A stretch of DNA of 64,000 bases from Phenylobacterium sp. (GTDB taxonomy: Bacteria; Pseudomonadota; Alphaproteobacteria; Caulobacterales; Caulobacteraceae), in NCBI GenBank assembly GCA_020402745.1, contig JADBYZ010000013.1, forward strand, positions 124,001 to 188,000, in the 5' to 3' direction. Positions within the stretch are counted from its first letter, which is position 1. Every line of letters begins with the position of its first letter. Of the stretch, positions 47,202 to 56,807 are shown piece after piece. The notes below the pieces were generated by a model that made no database searches, was not told where the DNA came from, and saw only the letters and a list, made by a program, of their open reading frames with translations. Position numbers and translations under genes: made by a program.

Positions 47202-47447
47202 ATGGCCCGCAAGTCCGCCCCTACCCCGCCCCCGCTAGCCGCCGGCCCGGCGCCGGAAGTCGTCCGCGTCCACGCCCACAGGGTGGCCTGTGACGGCGTC
47301 GGCGGCGCCCTGGGCCATCCTCGGGTCTATCTGGACCTTGGGGTCGACGGGACGGTGGACTGTCCCTACTGCGACCGTCGCTTCGTCCTTGACGAGGGCC
47401 ATGGCGACGACGCGCCCGGGGTCTACGAGGTCTCGGACGGCCACTGA
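47202..47447 (+). CDS. CHCC zinc-finger protein, homologous to complex I subunit NDUFS6
   Basis: 81 residues ending in the zf-CHCC domain: C30, H39, C54 and C57 (ACDGVGGALGHPRVYLDL ... CPYC) form the zinc site. The alphaproteobacterial family is homologous to the mitochondrial NDUFS6 accessory subunit of respiratory complex I and can associate with it (known for Paracoccus); here it is far from any nuo genes. A basic Pro-rich N-terminus precedes the domain. polA starts 50 bp later. Confidence 0.87.
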   Translation: MARKSAPTPPPLAAGPAPEVVRVHAHRVACDGVGGALGHPRVYLDLGVDGTVDCPYCDRRFVLDEGHGDDAPGVYEVSDGH

Positions 47448-47497
47448 CCCACCACCTGGGATCGACCGCCCGGCCGCCGCCCTCTAGGATAGCGGCC

Positions 47498-50278
47498 ATG
47501 AGCGACGCCCCCCTCCGCCTCTACCTCGTCGACGGCTCCGGCTTCATCTTCCGGGCCTTCCACGCCCTGCCGCCCCTGACCCGCAAGTCCGACGGCCTGC
47601 CGATCGGGGCGGTCTCCGGCTTCTGCAACATGCTGTGGAAGCTGCTGGTGGACATGAAGGCCCAGCCGGACGCGCCGACCCACCTGGCGGTGGTGTTCGA
47701 CCATTCCGAGAAGACCTTCCGGAACAAGATTTACCCGGAGTACAAGGCGCACCGGCCGCCGGCGCCCGAGGACCTGGTCCCGCAGTTTCCACTGGTGCGC
47801 GAGGCGACCCGCGCCTTCGGCGTCCACGCCCTGGAGCAGCCGGGCTTCGAGGCCGACGACCTGATCGCCGCCTATGCGCGCCAGGTCCGCGAGGCGGGCG
47901 GGCAGGTGACGATCATCTCCTCGGACAAGGACCTGATGCAGCTGGTGGGCGACCAGGTCACCATGCTCGACACCATGAAGAATGTCCGCATCGGGCCGGA
48001 CCAGGTGGTCGAGAAGTTCGGCGTCCTTCCGGACAAGGTGGTGGAGGTCCAGGCCCTGTGCGGCGATCCCGTCGACAATGTCCCCGGCGCCCCGGGCATC
48101 GGGGTGAAGACCGCCGCCCTGCTGATCAACGAGTACGGCGACCTTGAGACCCTGCTGGCCCGCGCCGGCGAGATCCGCCAGGACAAGCGCCGGCAGATCC
48201 TGCTGGAGCACGCCGACCAGATCCGGCTGTCCCGCCGGCTGGTCCAGCTGGACGACCAGGCGCCCCTGCCCTCGGCCCTCGAAGAGTTGGCGGTGGCCGA
48301 TCCCGACCCCGACGCCCTCGCCGCCTTCCTGCAGGAGATGGAGCTGAACACCCTGGGCCGGCGGGTGGCGGGGGCGCACCTGGCCGCCAAGGCCCAGGCG
48401 CCCGCCGACCAGACCGCCGCCGCCGAGCCGGTGGACGTCGCCGCCTATGCCTGCGTCCGGGACCTGCCGACCCTGGACGTCTGGATCGCCCGGGCCCGGG
48501 CGGCCGGGGTCATCGCCTTCGACACCGAGACCGACGCCCTGGGCTCGGCCACGGCGGGCCTGGTGGGGGTGTCGCTGGCCGTGGGGCCCGGCGAGGCCTG
48601 CTACATCCCCCTGGCGCATGAGCCCGAGCCCGGCCTCGCCCTCGACGCGCCCGGCGACCTGACCCAGATTCCGATGGAGGCCGCGCTGGCGGCCCTCAAG
48701 CCCCTGCTGGAGGACCCCGCGGTCCTCAAGGTCGGCCAGAACGCCAAGTACGACCTGGGCGTCCTGTCCCGTTACGGCGTGTGCGTGGCGCCGATCGAGG
48801 ACACCATGCTGATCAGCTATGTCCTGGAAGCCGGCCTGCATGGCCACGGCATGGACGAGCTCTCGCGCCTGCACCTGGGCCACAGCCCCATCCCCTTCAA
48901 GCAGGTGGCGGGAACCGGCAAGGCCCAGAAGAGCTTCCGCCACGTGGCCCTGGAGCCGGCGACCGCCTACGCCGCCGAGGACGCAGACGTCACCCTGCGG
49001 CTCTACCGGGTCCTGCGCCCGCGCCTTCGGAAAGAGGGCCTGCTGACGGTCTATGAGACCCTCGAGCGTCCCCTGCCGCCGGTGCTGGCGGCCATGGAGA
49101 ACGCCGGGGTGCGCGTTGATCCCGACCGCCTGCGCCGGCTGTCCAACGACTTCTCCGTGCGCATGGGCGAGCTGGAGGCCGAAGCCCACCGGCTGGCCGG
49201 TCATCCCTTCAACCTGGGCAGCCCCAAGCAGGTGGGCGAGGTCCTCTACGGCCAGATGGGCCTGGAATCCCGCCGCACCACCGCCACCGGCGCCCAGGGC
49301 ACGGACGCCTCGGTGCTGGAGGAGCTGGCCGCCGAGGGCCACGCCCTGCCCCGGGTCCTCCTGGACTGGCGCCAGCTGTCCAAGCTGAAGGGCACCTATA
49401 CCGACGCCCTGGCGGCGGCCATCGCACCCTCCACGGGGCGGGTCCATACCTCCTACGCCCTGGCCTCCACCACCACGGGCCGGCTGTCCTCCACCGACCC
49501 CAACCTGCAGAACATCCCCATCCGCACGGAGGAGGGCCGCAAGATCCGCCAGGCCTTCGTCGCCGAGCCGGGCAACGTCCTGATCAGTGCGGACTACAGC
49601 CAGATCGAACTGCGCCTCCTGGCCCATGTGGGCGACATTCCCCAGTTGAAGGACGCCTTCGCCCGGGATCTCGACATCCACGCCATGACGGCCTCCGAGG
49701 TCTTCGGGGTTCCCATCGAGGGCATGCCCGCCGAAACCCGGCGGCGCGCCAAGGCGATCAACTTCGGCATCGTCTATGGGATCTCCGCCTTCGGACTGGC
49801 CGCCCAGCTCTCCATCCCGCGGGATGAGGCCGGGGACTACATCCGCACCTATTTCGAGCGCTTCCCGGGGATCCGCGCCTACATGGACCAGGCCAAGGAG
49901 ACGGTGCGTCGGCAGGGCTATGTGACCACCCTCTTCGGGCGGCGGGTCCACATTCCCGCCGTCCAGGCCCGCAGCCAGGCTGAGCGCGCCTTCGGCGACC
50001 GTGCGGCGATCAACGCCCCGCTCCAGGGCGCGTCGGCCGACATCATCCGCCGGGCCATGATCCGGATGCCGGAGGCCCTCGCGTCAGCCGGCCTGAAGAC
50101 CCGCATGCTGCTGCAGGTCCACGACGAACTGGTCTTCGAGGCGCCCGAGGCTGAGGCCGCCGCGGCGGGCGATGTGATCCGTCGCATCATGGCGGGCGCC
50201 GCAGAGCCCGCCGTCGCGCTTTCGGTTCCCCTCAAGGTCGAGGTGAACGCCGCCGCCAACTGGGACGACGCGCACTGA
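47498..50278 (+). CDS. polA: DNA polymerase I
   Basis: Repair and Okazaki-fragment polymerase, 926 residues. The 5'-3' exonuclease domain spans about 1-290 (YKAHRPPAPEDL, FEADDLIAAYA). The 3'-5' exonuclease carries FDTETDAL (D-x-E). The polymerase domain shows motif A SADYSQIELRLLAHVG, O-helix RRRAKAINFGIVYGISAFGL and motif C QVHDELVFE. Three intact domains. Confidence 0.97.
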   Translation: MSDAPLRLYLVDGSGFIFRAFHALPPLTRKSDGLPIGAVSGFCNMLWKLLVDMKAQPDAPTHLAVVFDHSEKTFRNKIYPEYKAHRPPAPEDLVPQFPLVREATRAFGVHALEQPGFEADDLIAAYARQVREAGGQVTIISSDKDLMQLVGDQVTMLDTMKNVRIGPDQVVEKFGVLPDKVVEVQALCGDPVDNVPGAPGIGVKTAALLINEYGDLETLLARAGEIRQDKRRQILLEHADQIRLSRRLVQLDDQAPLPSALEELAVADPDPDALAAFLQEMELNTLGRRVAGAHLAAKAQAPADQTAAAEPVDVAAYACVRDLPTLDVWIARARAAGVIAFDTETDALGSATAGLVGVSLAVGPGEACYIPLAHEPEPGLALDAPGDLTQIPMEAALAALKPLLEDPAVLKVGQNAKYDLGVLSRYGVCVAPIEDTMLISYVLEAGLHGHGMDELSRLHLGHSPIPFKQVAGTGKAQKSFRHVALEPATAYAAEDADVTLRLYRVLRPRLRKEGLLTVYETLERPLPPVLAAMENAGVRVDPDRLRRLSNDFSVRMGELEAEAHRLAGHPFNLGSPKQVGEVLYGQMGLESRRTTATGAQGTDASVLEELAAEGHALPRVLLDWRQLSKLKGTYTDALAAAIAPSTGRVHTSYALASTTTGRLSSTDPNLQNIPIRTEEGRKIRQAFVAEPGNVLISADYSQIELRLLAHVGDIPQLKDAFARDLDIHAMTASEVFGVPIEGMPAETRRRAKAINFGIVYGISAFGLAAQLSIPRDEAGDYIRTYFERFPGIRAYMDQAKETVRRQGYVTTLFGRRVHIPAVQARSQAERAFGDRAAINAPLQGASADIIRRAMIRMPEALASAGLKTRMLLQVHDELVFEAPEAEAAAAGDVIRRIMAGAAEPAVALSVPLKVEVNAAANWDDAH

Positions 50279-50355
50279 GCCGTCCGTCACGCCCCTGTCA
50301 CGCGATCCGGGTCCAGTCCCGGCTCGTCTTCCTCCCTCCTCTGCGGACCCCCTGC

Positions 50356-51816
50356 ATGCTCCGGACCTGTCTCCTCATCACCGCCCTTGGGTTCACCGCA
50401 GCCCCCGCCCTGGCCCACGAGACGGGCGCGCGACACGACGGGCATGGCGATGGCCGGGCCTGGCTGGCGGGGGACCACCATGTCCATTCCCAGTTCAGCG
50501 TCGACTGGAAGCCCGGGGCCGATCCCTCCGCGCCCCCGGAGCCGGTGATCGGCGGAGATTCCAACAACACCATCCCCACCAACGCCCGCATGGCGCGGAA
50601 GTACGGCCTGTCGTGGATGGCGGCGACCGACCACGGGGGGCCGAACCACTCCCGCGTGAACCGGGACCTCGCCTATCCCGAGGTCCTGAAGGCCCGTCGG
50701 GAGGTCCCCGAACTGATCCTCTTTTTCGGACTGGAGCTGAACACCCCCGGCGCGGACCATTCCAGCATCATCGTCCCCACCAGCCCCCAGGAGCGGGACG
50801 ACCTGACGGACCTTGAGCGCCGCTTCGACAAGTTCGAGGCCTGGCCCGTGGACCCGGCCCGCGACCAGGAAGGACGGATGGTCGAGGCCCTCACCTACAT
50901 GAAGGCCCTGCCGCGGCCGCCGGTGGTCATCGCCCACCATCCCTCCCGCTCCGCCAAGGGGCTGGGCCAGTACGGCCAGACGACCCCGGCGGAACTGCGC
51001 GACTGGAACGATGCGGCGCCGCAGGTCTCGGTCGGGATGGAGGGCGCGCCCGGCCACCAGGCGGCGGGGCTCAATCCTGACGGGTCGCCGCGCACGGAGG
51101 AGAAAAGAGGCGCCTACCGCCAGCATCCCACCTACGGCGGCTTCGACCAGATGACCGCGCGGGTCGGCGGGTTCTGGGACTCCATGCTGGGCGAGGGCCG
51201 GCGGTGGTGGATCACCGCGACGTCGGACTCCCACCGCCACTACACGGATGGCGGGATCGACTTCTGGCCTGGCGAGTACGCCAAGACCTATGTCCGGGCC
51301 ACCCGGACGCCCGACGATATTCTCGATGGCCTGCGCAACGGCCGGGTCTTCGTCTCGACCGGAGACCTGGTGTCCGCCGTCGACCTGGACGTGCGCCCGG
51401 TCGCCCGCGGGGCGGAAACAGCCGGGATCGGCGGCGAGGTGACCGTGGCGCGCGGCCAGGATGTCCGCGTCACCGTCCGGGTCCGGGATCCATCGGGCGA
51501 GAACTTCGGCGGGCGCGCCCCGGAGTTGAAGCGGATCGACCTGATCCGCGGCGACCTGACCGGTCCGGCGCCCAGCCGATCGGCGGACGAGAACCCCACC
51601 ACCCGTGTCGAGCGTCGCTTCACCGCCGCCGACTGGGTCCGCGAGGGCGAGGTCATCACCCTGACCACGACCCTGCGCAACGTCCAGGGCTCCGGCTATA
51701 TCCGTCTGCGCGGAACCGGGACCGACGACGCCGAGCCGGCGATGGACGTCCCCGGCGAGAATCCCTGGGACGACCTCTGGTTCTACGCCAACCCGGTGTT
51801 CATCAAGGTCCGGTGA
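50356..51816 (+). CDS. Exported PHP-domain phosphoesterase-like protein
   Basis: 486 residues with a Sec signal peptide (MLRTCLLITALGFTAAPALA-HETG). The metal-binding motifs of the PHP/metal-dependent phosphohydrolase fold are GDHHVHSQFS, ATDHGG, LELNTPGADH, IAHHPSRS and ATSDSHRH. A C-terminal beta-rich part follows. Periplasmic by prediction; the substrate may be a phosphoester, but this is not shown. Stop overlaps the kynU start (TGATG), although no functional link with tryptophan breakdown is evident. Confidence 0.85.
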   Translation: MLRTCLLITALGFTAAPALAHETGARHDGHGDGRAWLAGDHHVHSQFSVDWKPGADPSAPPEPVIGGDSNNTIPTNARMARKYGLSWMAATDHGGPNHSRVNRDLAYPEVLKARREVPELILFFGLELNTPGADHSSIIVPTSPQERDDLTDLERRFDKFEAWPVDPARDQEGRMVEALTYMKALPRPPVVIAHHPSRSAKGLGQYGQTTPAELRDWNDAAPQVSVGMEGAPGHQAAGLNPDGSPRTEEKRGAYRQHPTYGGFDQMTARVGGFWDSMLGEGRRWWITATSDSHRHYTDGGIDFWPGEYAKTYVRATRTPDDILDGLRNGRVFVSTGDLVSAVDLDVRPVARGAETAGIGGEVTVARGQDVRVTVRVRDPSGENFGGRAPELKRIDLIRGDLTGPAPSRSADENPTTRVERRFTAADWVREGEVITLTTTLRNVQGSGYIRLRGTGTDDAEPAMDVPGENPWDDLWFYANPVFIKVR

Positions 51817-53108
51817 TGACCCCAAATCCGGACCTCGCCCCGGACCTCGCCCCGGACCTCGCCCCTGGGCCGGTTCCGGACAGCCTGGCCGCCTGTCGCC
51901 GTCTCGACAGGGCTGACCGCCTCTCCGCCCTGGCGAGACGGTTTCGCCTGCCCGCCGGCGTCGTCTACCTGGACGGAAACTCCCTCGGGCCCCTGCCGCG
52001 GGCGTCTGAGGCGGCGGTCCGCCGGGCGACGGCGGCCGAATGGGGGCGGTTGTTGGTGGGGGGCTGGAACGCCGCCGACTGGATCGGCCTGCCGGCGCGA
52101 ACAGCCGAGCGCATCGCACCCCTGATCGGGGCTGATCCCGATGAGGTGGCCTGCGCCGACTCGGTCTCGGTGAACCTCTTCAAGCTGGCGGCGGGCGCCC
52201 TGGCCCTGAGGCCGGACCGCAAGGTCCTCCTGGCGGCCGAGGGGGACTTTCCCACGGACGGCTACATGCTCCAGGGCCTATCCCGCCTGAGGCCTGATAT
52301 CCGTATACGGATAACTCCGCGTCACGATATCGCCGGGGCGCTCTCGGATGACGTCGCCGTACTGATGCTGAGTCACGCAGATTACCGGACGGGCGCCCTG
52401 GCGGACCTTCACGGCCTCTCACGCCAGGCCTCGGCCGCCGGCGTCCTCACCCTCTGGGACCTCAGCCACACCACGGGTCTGGCGCCGATCGGCCTCGCCG
52501 CCGCCGGCGCCGACATGGCGGTGGGCTGTGGCTACAAGTACCTGAACGGGGGGCCCGGCGCCCCGGCCTTCGCCTTCCTGGCCCGCCGCCATCACGAAGC
52601 TTTCGCCAATCCGCTCTCGGGTTGGATGGGGCATGAGCGCCCCTTCGATTTTGCGCCCGGCTACGCCCCCGCCGCCGGCGCGGCCCGGCTGATGGCGGGG
52701 ACCCCGCCCATCCTCTCCCTGACCGCCCTGAATGCGGCCCTGGAGCTCTTCGACGGCCTCGATCCCACAGACCTCCTCGAACGGTCCCGCCGCCTTTCGG
52801 ACCTCTTCCTCGCCTGCGCCGCCCCGACCCTGGAGGCCCAAGGCTTCAACTGCGTTTCCCCCGCCCTCAGGCAGGCGCGCGGCGGCCACCTGGCCTTCGC
52901 CCACCCGCAGGCCTATCCGGTGGTGCAGGCCCTGATCGCGGCGGGGGTCGTCGGCGACTTCCGGGCGCCGGACCTGATGCGCCTGGGCTTTTCGCCCCTC
53001 TTCCTCAGCCGGACGGACGTCTGGGCGGCGGCGGACCGTTTCGCCCGGATCATGGAGACCGGCGCCTGGCGCAACCCGGCCTTCGCCGAGCAGCAGAGGG
53101 TCACATGA
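51816..53108 (+). CDS. kynU: Kynureninase
   Basis: PLP enzyme cleaving L-kynurenine (or 3-hydroxykynurenine) to (hydroxy)anthranilate and alanine. 430 residues. LDGNSLGPLPR near the N-terminus, LWDLSHTTGLAPI and the PLP-lysine region GCGYKYLNGGPGAPAF are present. The first codons include three 12-bp tandem repeats (51831-51866) encoding DLAP units. Overlaps kynB by ATGA. No tryptophan dioxygenase gene (kynA) is in the window. Confidence 0.93.
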   Translation: MTPNPDLAPDLAPDLAPGPVPDSLAACRRLDRADRLSALARRFRLPAGVVYLDGNSLGPLPRASEAAVRRATAAEWGRLLVGGWNAADWIGLPARTAERIAPLIGADPDEVACADSVSVNLFKLAAGALALRPDRKVLLAAEGDFPTDGYMLQGLSRLRPDIRIRITPRHDIAGALSDDVAVLMLSHADYRTGALADLHGLSRQASAAGVLTLWDLSHTTGLAPIGLAAAGADMAVGCGYKYLNGGPGAPAFAFLARRHHEAFANPLSGWMGHERPFDFAPGYAPAAGAARLMAGTPPILSLTALNAALELFDGLDPTDLLERSRRLSDLFLACAAPTLEAQGFNCVSPALRQARGGHLAFAHPQAYPVVQALIAAGVVGDFRAPDLMRLGFSPLFLSRTDVWAAADRFARIMETGAWRNPAFAEQQRVT

Positions 53109-53755
53109 CCACCCCCCGGGACGAGGCCGGCCGCCGGCTTTACGACATCTCCCAGGCCCTCCGGCCGGACCTGCCGGTCTGGCCCGGCGACACCCCCTTC
53201 GGTATCGAGGGGACCTGGGTCCTGGAGGGGGATTGCCCGGTCAATGTCTCGCGCCTGACCCTGTCGACCCACTCCGGCGCCCATGCCGACGCACCCCTGC
53301 ACTTCGACCCCGCCGGCGCGGCCATCGATGCGGTGGACCTGGTTCCCTATCTCGGTCCGGCCCAGCTCCTGTCGGTGACGGAGGGGCCGGAGCGGATCGC
53401 CGCCGCCGAGGTCCTGCCGCGCCTCGCTCCAGGGACCCGCCGGGTGCTGCTGCGCACCTTCGACGCCTTTCCCCACCACGCCTGGCCGACGCACTTCCGC
53501 ACCCCGTCGCCGGACCTTGTGGAGGCCCTGGGCGCCGTCGGCGTCCGCCTCCTGGGGATAGATGGCCCCTCCCTGGACCCGCAGGACGCCAAGGATCTGG
53601 TCAGCCACCGGGCCCTGGGCCGCTGGCGCATGGCGGTGCTGGAGGGGCTGGTCTTCGACGACGTCCCCGACGGGACCTACGAGCTGATCGCCCCGCCCCT
53701 GCGCCTTTCAGGCGCCGACGCCTCCCCGGTCCGCGCCCTCTTGCGCGACCTCTGA
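53105..53755 (+). CDS. kynB: Kynurenine formamidase (arylformamidase)
   Basis: Metal-dependent cyclase-fold enzyme hydrolysing N-formylkynurenine. 216 residues with the zinc motif STHSGAHADAPLHF (H-x3-H-x-D), WPGDTPF near the N-terminus and LLGIDGPSLDPQD. ATGA overlap with kynU gives a kynU-kynB pair. Confidence 0.92.
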   Translation: MTTPRDEAGRRLYDISQALRPDLPVWPGDTPFGIEGTWVLEGDCPVNVSRLTLSTHSGAHADAPLHFDPAGAAIDAVDLVPYLGPAQLLSVTEGPERIAAAEVLPRLAPGTRRVLLRTFDAFPHHAWPTHFRTPSPDLVEALGAVGVRLLGIDGPSLDPQDAKDLVSHRALGRWRMAVLEGLVFDDVPDGTYELIAPPLRLSGADASPVRALLRDL

Positions 53756-53825
53756 CGGCGCCTCTCGCCCTGCGCGCCGGGCGTGCTAGTTTGCCCCCGA
53801 AGCGAAGACAGATCAGGGAGTGATC

Positions 53826-54875
53826 ATGAAGGGACCGGGGATCTTCCTCGCGCAGTTCGCCGGGGACGAGGCGCCGTTCAACAGCCTGCCGGCCATCGGC
53901 CGATGGGTGGCGGACATGGGGTACAAGGGGGTGCAGATCCCCACCTGGGACCGTCGCCTCTTCGACCTGAAGCTGGCCGCCGAGAGCGACGCCTACTGCG
54001 ACGAGGTCAAGGGCATGCTGGCCGACCTCGGCCTGGAGGTCTCGGAACTGTCCACTCACAGCCAGGGCCAGCTGGTGGCGGTGCACCCGGCCTATGACGA
54101 GATGTTCGACGGCGGCGTTCCTTCGCAGGTGCGCGGCAATCCCGCCGCACGGCAGGCTTGGGCGGTGGAGCAGGTCCTCCTGGGCGCCAAGGCCTCGCGC
54201 CGGATGGGCCTGCCGGCCAGCGTGACCTTCTCGGGCGCCCTGGCCTGGCCCTACTTCTACCCCTATCCCCAGCGCCCCGCGGGCCTGGTGGAGGAGGCCT
54301 TCGACGAACTGGCCCGGCGCTGGCGGCCCATCCTCGACGCCTACGAGGAAGCGGGGGTCGACCTCTGCTACGAGGTCCATCCCAGCGAGGACCTGTTCGA
54401 CGGGGCGACGGTGGAGATGTTCTGGGACCGGGTGGATCACCATCCCCGGGCCTGCCTGCTCTATGACCCCAGCCACTTCATGCTGCAGCAGCTGGACTAT
54501 CTGGAGTACATCGACCTCTACCACGAGCGGATCCGGATGTTCCACGTCAAGGACGCCGAGTTCCGTCCCACCGGGCGGCAGGGGGTCTATTCCGGCTACC
54601 AGCCCTGGAAGGAGCGCGCCGGCCGCTTCCGCTCCCTCGGCGACGGCCAGGTCGATTTCCGCGCGATCTTTTCCAAGTTGGCCCAGTATGGATACGAGGG
54701 CTGGGCGGTGCTGGAATGGGAGTGCGCCCTCAAGGCGCCGGAGGACGGGGCCCGGGAGGGCGCGCCCTTCATCCGCGACCACATCATCAATGTGACCGGC
54801 AAGAGCTTCGACGACTTCGTCGCCACCGGCGTGGACGCCGCCGCCAACCGCCGGATGCTCGGCCTTGACCGCTGA
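53826..54875 (+). CDS. Sugar phosphate isomerase/epimerase-like TIM-barrel protein (1 of 3)
   Basis: 349 residues of the AP-endonuclease-2/xylose-isomerase-like barrel. Metal ligands are recognisable: E183 in CYEVHPSED, D214/H217 in YDPSHF, H240 in MFHVKDAEF and E297/E299 in VLEWEC. AGGGAG precedes the ATG, which I prefer to a GTG two codons upstream. Relatives include 3-keto-sugar lyases and sugar epimerases. First gene of a five-gene overlapping cluster. Confidence 0.87.
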   Translation: MKGPGIFLAQFAGDEAPFNSLPAIGRWVADMGYKGVQIPTWDRRLFDLKLAAESDAYCDEVKGMLADLGLEVSELSTHSQGQLVAVHPAYDEMFDGGVPSQVRGNPAARQAWAVEQVLLGAKASRRMGLPASVTFSGALAWPYFYPYPQRPAGLVEEAFDELARRWRPILDAYEEAGVDLCYEVHPSEDLFDGATVEMFWDRVDHHPRACLLYDPSHFMLQQLDYLEYIDLYHERIRMFHVKDAEFRPTGRQGVYSGYQPWKERAGRFRSLGDGQVDFRAIFSKLAQYGYEGWAVLEWECALKAPEDGAREGAPFIRDHIINVTGKSFDDFVATGVDAAANRRMLGLDR

Positions 54876-56025
54876 GCCGCGACTGAAGCTGGGCATGGTC
54901 GGCGGCGGGGAGGGGGCCTTCATCGGCGCCGTCCACCGCATGGCCGCCCGCCTCGACGACCGCTGGACCCTGGCCGCCGGCGCCTTCAGCGCCGATCCGG
55001 CCCGGTCCCGGGACTTCGGCCGGTCCCTCGGCCTGGCGGAAGACCGCTGCTATGGCGACTGGGGAGAGATGGCCCGGGCCGAGGCCGCCCGGCCGGACCG
55101 GCTGGACGCCGTGGCCATCGTCACCCCCAACCACCTGCACTTCGCCCCGGCCCTGGCCTTCCTGGAGGCGGGGATCGCGGTGATCTGCGACAAGCCCCTG
55201 ACCAGCCGACTGGCCGACGCCCTCGCCCTGGAGGCGGCGGCGGCGCGCACCGGCGGGACCCTGGTCCTGACCCACAACTACAGCGGCTATCCCATGGTCC
55301 GGCAGGCGCGGGCCATGGTGGCTGAGGGCCTGCTGGGGGACCTGCGGGTCATCCAGGCCGAGTACGCCCAGGACTGGCTGGCCCGGGACCTGCCCGGCCA
55401 CAAGCAGGCCGACTGGCGGGGCGATCCCGAGCGGGCCGGCGCCGGCGGCGCCCTGGGCGACATCGCCACCCACGCCTACCACCTGGCGGGATTCGTCACC
55501 GGCCTGAGGGCCGAGGCGGTCAGCGCCGAAACCTCCCGCTTCGTAGCCGGCCGCCGGCTGGACGACGACGTCCAGGTCCGCCTGCGCTGGCCGGGCGGGG
55601 TTCGCGGCCAGCTCTGGGCCAGCCAGGTGGCCATCGGCGCCTCCAACGCCCTGCGTCTGCGGATCATTGGCTCCGACGCCGCCCTGGACTGGTCGCAGGA
55701 GACGCCCGACCTCCTGGGCTACACCCGGCTGGGCGAGGCGCCCCAGCTCCTACGCCGGGGCGGGCCCGGCCTGTCCCCCGCCGCCGCCCAGGCCACACGC
55801 CTGCCCGCCGGTCATCCCGAGGGCTATCTCGAAGGCTTCGCCCAGATCTACGCCGACGCCGCCGACCTGGTCGCCGCCCGCCGGGCCGGCCAGGCGCCCC
55901 CCGCCCACCTCTCCGGCCTTCCCGGCCTCGCCGACGGGGTGGACGGCCTGAGGTTCATCACCGCCGCCGTGCGCAGCGCGGCCGCCGACGGGGCCTGGGT
56001 CCCGCTGAAGGAGGTTTCCGAATGA
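54865..56025 (+). CDS. Gfo/Idh/MocA-family oxidoreductase
   Basis: 386 residues, TTG start overlapping the previous gene by 11 bp. The NAD(P) loop is [16 protein letters not shown], and the EKP-type motif is CDKPLTS (Glu replaced by Asp). [16 protein letters not shown] carries the catalytic D-x3-H pair. Family members oxidise a ring hydroxyl of sugars or inositols, often at C3. Coupled by ATGA to the next gene. Confidence 0.9.
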   Translation: MTAEPRLKLGMVGGGEGAFIGAVHRMAARLDDRWTLAAGAFSADPARSRDFGRSLGLAEDRCYGDWGEMARAEAARPDRLDAVAIVTPNHLHFAPALAFLEAGIAVICDKPLTSRLADALALEAAAARTGGTLVLTHNYSGYPMVRQARAMVAEGLLGDLRVIQAEYAQDWLARDLPGHKQADWRGDPERAGAGGALGDIATHAYHLAGFVTGLRAEAVSAETSRFVAGRRLDDDVQVRLRWPGGVRGQLWASQVAIGASNALRLRIIGSDAALDWSQETPDLLGYTRLGEAPQLLRRGGPGLSPAAAQATRLPAGHPEGYLEGFAQIYADAADLVAARRAGQAPPAHLSGLPGLADGVDGLRFITAAVRSAAADGAWVPLKEVSE

Positions 56026-56807
56026 TCCGGCAGAGCTTCGCCTGGTGGTCCTTCGCCATGGCGCCCGATACGGACCCCAAGGCCCTGCTGGCCGGCGCCG
56101 CCCGGGCGGGGGCGAAGGGCGTGGAAATGCTGCCCGATGACCTGTGGCCCGTGGCCCAGGACCTCGGTCTGTCGGTGGTCACCCTCAGCGGCCATCCCCT
56201 GGAGATCGGCTTCAACGACCCGGCCCGCCACGCCACCCTGCGCGACGAGGTGCGCGGCCGGATCGATGACGCCGCCGCCGGCGGCTGCGAGGCGGTCATC
56301 GTCTTCTCCGGTTCGCGGATCGGCGACGGCGCCGACGCCCCGGCGATCGCCGCCTGCGTTGAGGGCCTCGGCCCTGTCGTCGCCCATGCAAAGGCGGCGG
56401 GCGTGCGCTTGCTTCTGGAGCTCCTGAACAGCAAGGTCGATCATCCCGGCCATCAGTGCGACCGCACGGCCTTCGGGGCGGAGATCGTGCGCCAGGTCGG
56501 CGATGCGAGTTTACGCCTCCTTTACGACGGCTACCATATGCAGCTTATGGAGGGGGACCTAAGCCGCACCCTCGCCGCTCATCTCGACCTTATCGGCCAT
56601 GTCCACACCGCTGGCGCCCCGGGCCGACATGATCTGGATGACCGGCAGGAAATCAACTGGCGCGCCATCGCCGGCCTCCTCGCCCGCAAGGGTTATTCGC
56701 GCTGGGTTGGCCACGAGTTTGTCCCGCGCGGCGAGCCGGTCGCCGCCCTGGCCCAGGCCATAGCCCTGATTAACGCCGGCGCAGAAGCGGGAGTGCAGAG
56801 TGTTTGA
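56022..56807 (+). CDS. Hydroxypyruvate-isomerase-like TIM-barrel protein (2 of 3)
   Basis: 261 residues, beginning [13 protein letters not shown]. The Hyi-type active site shows LLLELLNSKVDHPGHQCD (metal Glu), LLYDGYHMQLMEGD (Asp/His), GHVHTAGAPGRHDLDD and the C-terminal VGHEFVPRG (Glu). It may isomerise a keto sugar or keto acid; hydroxypyruvate itself is only one option. ATGA overlap upstream; 8-bp overlap with the GMC gene downstream. Confidence 0.86.
   Translation: MIRQSFAWWSFAMAPDTDPKALLAGAARAGAKGVEMLPDDLWPVAQDLGLSVVTLSGHPLEIGFNDPARHATLRDEVRGRIDDAAAGGCEAVIVFSGSRIGDGADAPAIAACVEGLGPVVAHAKAAGVRLLLELLNSKVDHPGHQCDRTAFGAEIVRQVGDASLRLLYDGYHMQLMEGDLSRTLAAHLDLIGHVHTAGAPGRHDLDDRQEINWRAIAGLLARKGYSRWVGHEFVPRGEPVAALAQAIALINAGAEAGVQSV

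Noticed and set aside
47423-49951. 842-codon open frame antisense to polA
   Set aside because: polA has all three polymerase domains in the plus frame. The antisense product shows no motif and is the usual by-product of high third-position GC.
51204-51815. Long N-terminal extension of kynureninase
   Set aside because: It lies antiparallel in meaning to, and fully inside, the PHP gene in another frame; the TGATG start at 51816 yields a normal KynU length.
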